Shown one piece after another: positions 31,334 to 33,549 of a DNA stretch of 33,549 nucleotides. Position 1 is the first letter of the stretch. Every line of letters starts with the position of its first letter. The DNA is taken from contig CAYRRA010000022.1 of NCBI GenBank assembly GCA_964426355.1, positions 1-33,549 on the forward strand, written 5' to 3'. This stretch comes from JAJFTV01 sp964426355. Lineage in GTDB: Bacteria; Chloroflexota; Anaerolineae; Anaerolineales; Anaerolineaceae. Both the position numbers and the translations under genes were made by a program. Below the pieces are notes generated by a model. That model was not told the origin of the DNA. It searched no databases and saw only the letters and a program-made list of their open reading frames with translations.

Positions 31334-33061
31334 TCAAACACCCAGGGCGTTGCTCCATTTCAACAGCAAATCGCGCCGCTTTTGCGCATCAACTGGGAGA
31401 ACCAGCGGGCGACCACGGGCATCAATCACTGCCCCGCAGGCACCGCCGATGATCCGGTAGCTGCCCGTACGACTGTTTGAAAGCGGGTCAATCACCGTTC
31501 GGCGCAACGCCTCAAGGTGAATGCGTGCACTCTGTCCAGGCTGCAAGGGTAATGCCAACAATGTACCCTTTTTCACCTCAAACCGTGAAGTGCTGCCGTC
31601 CTCGTTTTCAAGGCGTACCCGCAAGATTTCACTGCCGGGGCGGGCGCTGCTGATAGGCGAAATAACGCTGCCCAGGTTTAAAAATGCGCCAGATTCAAGC
31701 ACCTGCACCGGCAGGATCGAATTGATCTCCGCTGCGGCGCCCAAACCAGCAATCAGGCTGTTCTGATCCAGGACAAATGTGGTCACCCCAACGGGTTGTA
31801 TCCCATCCAACAGCATTAACATACTGCTCATCGGGCTGGGTGCACGTGTTAGCGCAGCTCCAGAAGCCAGGAAAGGCTCAAAGTTCATCACCATACCGGG
31901 TGACTCTGACTGTATTTGCTTCAATGCCAGCCGCAAAGCCTGGCGGGCTGCTGCCTGCTGTATCGCCAGGGTTTGAGAGGTAGTGGGAAGACAATGCGGA
32001 TAAAGGCTCAACTGCCACAGGTCATCGCGCACTTCTTCATCCGAAATTTCCATCGGCAGCCATTGCGTGATCTCAGCCAGGCTGCTTTGCTCAATCACAT
32101 TGCGGATTGCTTCACCGATGCCAAATGGAAATACCTTTTGTGCCAGCTTGCCCGAAACCGCAGCCGCTACCGTCAACGCACTGGAACCCAGGTCGATGCC
32201 CATGACACCCCGCTGCGGGTCATAGAGCTGGCTCAAGAAGCGGATCATTCTGCCAAAGGCATGCGCGCTGGGGATGGGGTTGACGCTGCACAAACTGACC
32301 AATTCCTGTAAACCGCCAATTTGGTTCAAGCGGGTCTCGGTCACCAGTTTACCGAGAACATCCTGTGCTGGACCGAGGTTTTCCTGGTCAATCGAGGGAC
32401 GCAGGTTGGGTGACAGGCGGATTCGGGTCATTTTTTCAAGAAATTCTTTGATGTTCTTACCCAAAGCCCGGTTCCCGCAGTAAAGCACACTCGGGCGGTT
32501 GCCCTGGGGCAGCACCTGGCAGGCTAACGCAACCAGCTCGACCAGATCATACACCGAACGGCTCGCGCCGGCTTCTGTGCCGCCCGCAAGAATCACCAGG
32601 TCGGCTTTGGCAGCCAGTATGGCGTCCACCTGCATCGCCCTGGAACGGGTGTCGTTGAGGCTGATCTGCTCGACAACCTCAGCGGGTAGGGTTTCTGCCA
32701 GGTTTAACGCACTCGCCAGTGATACGTCGTTTAACAGCCCGGCAACCACAATACGCAACTGCGGTCCGGCAGAGTGCGTGAAGACCATGCGGTCTGTGCC
32801 TGATCCATCCGCCTGCGATGGAAGGATGATATTCTCTTCCGGCGTCAGCAATTTTCGCCCGCAGACATCTTGCAGTGCGTGCAATGCATGGGTAACCCCT
32901 TCGGATGCATCCGAATATGGGGCATCTACCGTGCTGCATGCTGAACCTGTGGCGATGAAATGATACCGTCCATCCACCACATCAAACAAAGAAGCCCTGG
33001 TGTACATGCTTCCCAGGTCAATGGCGAGCAAAGATTCGGCGTCGATCATAGATACGGTCAT
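31334..33061 (-). CDS. MutL/GlmL-family (glutamate mutase L-like) ASKHA ATPase
   Basis: This is a cytosolic actin-fold protein of 575 residues, longer than typical GlmL (about 460). Phosphate-1 motif is LAIDLGSMYTRA (12-23). LVILAGGTEAG (155-165) and SVLYCGNRA (191-199) match conserved MutL-family segments, and a second nucleotide-type loop is GVMGIDLGSSALT (285-297). Beyond about 430 it carries an extra beta-rich domain ending GSYRIIGGACGAVIDARGRPL. In clostridia GlmL accompanies the B12-dependent glutamate mutase and is suspected to be a reactivating chaperone; no mutase subunit is present here, so the client is unknown. Its ATG overlaps the stop of the upstream membrane gene as ATGA. Confidence 0.85.
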   Translation of the reverse strand: MTVSMIDAESLLAIDLGSMYTRASLFDVVDGRYHFIATGSACSTVDAPYSDASEGVTHALHALQDVCGRKLLTPEENIILPSQADGSGTDRMVFTHSAGPQLRIVVAGLLNDVSLASALNLAETLPAEVVEQISLNDTRSRAMQVDAILAAKADLVILAGGTEAGASRSVYDLVELVALACQVLPQGNRPSVLYCGNRALGKNIKEFLEKMTRIRLSPNLRPSIDQENLGPAQDVLGKLVTETRLNQIGGLQELVSLCSVNPIPSAHAFGRMIRFLSQLYDPQRGVMGIDLGSSALTVAAAVSGKLAQKVFPFGIGEAIRNVIEQSSLAEITQWLPMEISDEEVRDDLWQLSLYPHCLPTTSQTLAIQQAAARQALRLALKQIQSESPGMVMNFEPFLASGAALTRAPSPMSSMLMLLDGIQPVGVTTFVLDQNSLIAGLGAAAEINSILPVQVLESGAFLNLGSVISPISSARPGSEILRVRLENEDGSTSRFEVKKGTLLALPLQPGQSARIHLEALRRTVIDPLSNSRTGSYRIIGGACGAVIDARGRPLVLPVDAQKRRDLLLKWSNALGV

Positions 33062-33549
33062 AGCGCTACCAGTTTTACAATGACATCACGAATGAAATCC
33101 ACGCGGTCTACCAATGCAGCAATCGCAGAAAGGTAAACACCGGCAAACAATGCGCCAAAAGTGATGGCGATAAATATCTGACCGGTTCGGGAGAGCAGCT
33201 CAAGCCATTTTGGCTTTTGCGGCGCATCTGCGCGGCGTACACGCGAGGTGAAATGGAAAAAAATCAATGAAGTCACCGTTCCAACAAAGAGAACCAGTGC
33301 CTCTAAAATTTTGAAAAGTAGATTACCACTTTCTTCATACGCCAGTTGAAAATCAAAGAAAGAAACGGTGCCTTTAATTTGCCCAAAGAGAGTGCCCATC
33401 ACTGCCCCACCCACTGCCAATGCAGCACCGATCCCCACCAGGTAAGCTAGGGGCAGGCTGCCCACCTGCGAGACGCGCGGGAAAAGTTTGAAAAGGAGCA
33501 GAATACCCAGTAAAAGAGGAACGGCTGCCAGTACCTTCTCAGACCAGCC
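33058..33549 (-). CDS. Multi-pass membrane protein, 5' end outside window
   Basis: The reading frame runs open to the right edge, so the gene is cut; the in-window part is 163 residues. The GTG at 33465 is not a convincing start because the frame upstream continues with a membrane helix (VLAAVPLLLGILLLFKLF). Four hydrophobic segments are seen: that one, YLVGIGAALAVGGAVMGTLF, ILEALVLFVGTVTSLIFF and IFIAITFGALFAGVYLSAIA. A short basic loop (TSRVRRADAPQKPKW) lies between the last two. I do not recognise the family. ATGA overlap with the MutL-type gene implies joint translation, and so a membrane link for that ATPase. Confidence 0.8.
   Translation of the reverse strand, partial: GWSEKVLAAVPLLLGILLLFKLFPRVSQVGSLPLAYLVGIGAALAVGGAVMGTLFGQIKGTVSFFDFQLAYEESGNLLFKILEALVLFVGTVTSLIFFHFTSRVRRADAPQKPKWLELLSRTGQIFIAITFGALFAGVYLSAIAALVDRVDFIRDVIVKLVAL

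Noticed and set aside
33058..33465. Complete small membrane protein starting at the GTG at 33465
   Set aside because: The frame continues upstream to the window edge with another membrane helix and no stop, so the gene is better treated as cut by the window.

Overview
The window looks like chromosomal DNA from an Anaerolineae-type Chloroflexota bacterium. This is an inference from protein style, not a database match: Thr/Pro-rich linkers on surface proteins, an LPxTG-like tail (LPQSGF), a MutL-family ATPase operon, and many genes tied together by ATGA overlaps. No phage, plasmid, IS transposase or CRISPR array was seen. Most genes lie on the minus strand. The plus strand carries one small gene at 10.9 kb, a TetR-ABC operon at 16-19 kb and a HAD/membrane/phosphomutase block at 26-29.4 kb.

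Layout. 1-3.1 kb (minus): a peptide/nickel-type ABC uptake operon (lipoprotein binding protein, DppB-like permease, start of the DppC-like permease). 3.6-6.5 kb (minus): a surface pair, made of a large anchored beta-helix protein with a thrombospondin type 3 calcium motif and a small membrane-anchored partner. 6.7-10.6 kb (minus): a class V aminotransferase with an extra, internally shortened, lysine-less copy of the fold at its N-terminus, then a uridine-phosphorylase-like enzyme and a nucleoside hydrolase (nucleoside salvage). 10.9-12.3 kb: a NifX/NifB-C-type protein converging on an APH-type phosphotransferase. 12.3-15.7 kb: a large chemoreceptor whose sensor region is duplicated. 16-18.9 kb (plus): TetR regulator, ABC ATPase and ABC-2 permease, with a 24-bp perfect palindrome over the promoter. 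18.95-19.16 kb: two serine tRNAs (GCT, TGA). 19.3-21.4 kb: Tex. 21.5-21.85 kb: a gene-free interval with two 110-bp direct repeats built from hairpins and TTTATC-type cores. 21.9-26.1 kb (minus): an operon of ArsR-like regulator, MFS exporter, M23-like protein and an atypical M19 dipeptidase homologue, headed by a TTGACA/TATAAT promoter with an overlapping inverted repeat. 26.2-29.4 kb (plus): HAD phosphatase, PT-linker/SH3-like membrane protein and a phosphoglucomutase-family enzyme, closed by a strong terminator. 29.5-33.5 kb (minus): a four-gene set of membrane protein (cut by the window end), MutL-family ATPase, barrel-sandwich/KOW-like protein and LPQSGF-tailed protein.

The parts most likely to repay work are the MutL operon, which has no B12 mutase in sight; the two-copy aminotransferase; the modular hairpin repeat; and the autoregulated regulator/MFS/M23/M19 operon, whose M19 member lacks three canonical metal ligands. 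All residue alignments were made by eye.
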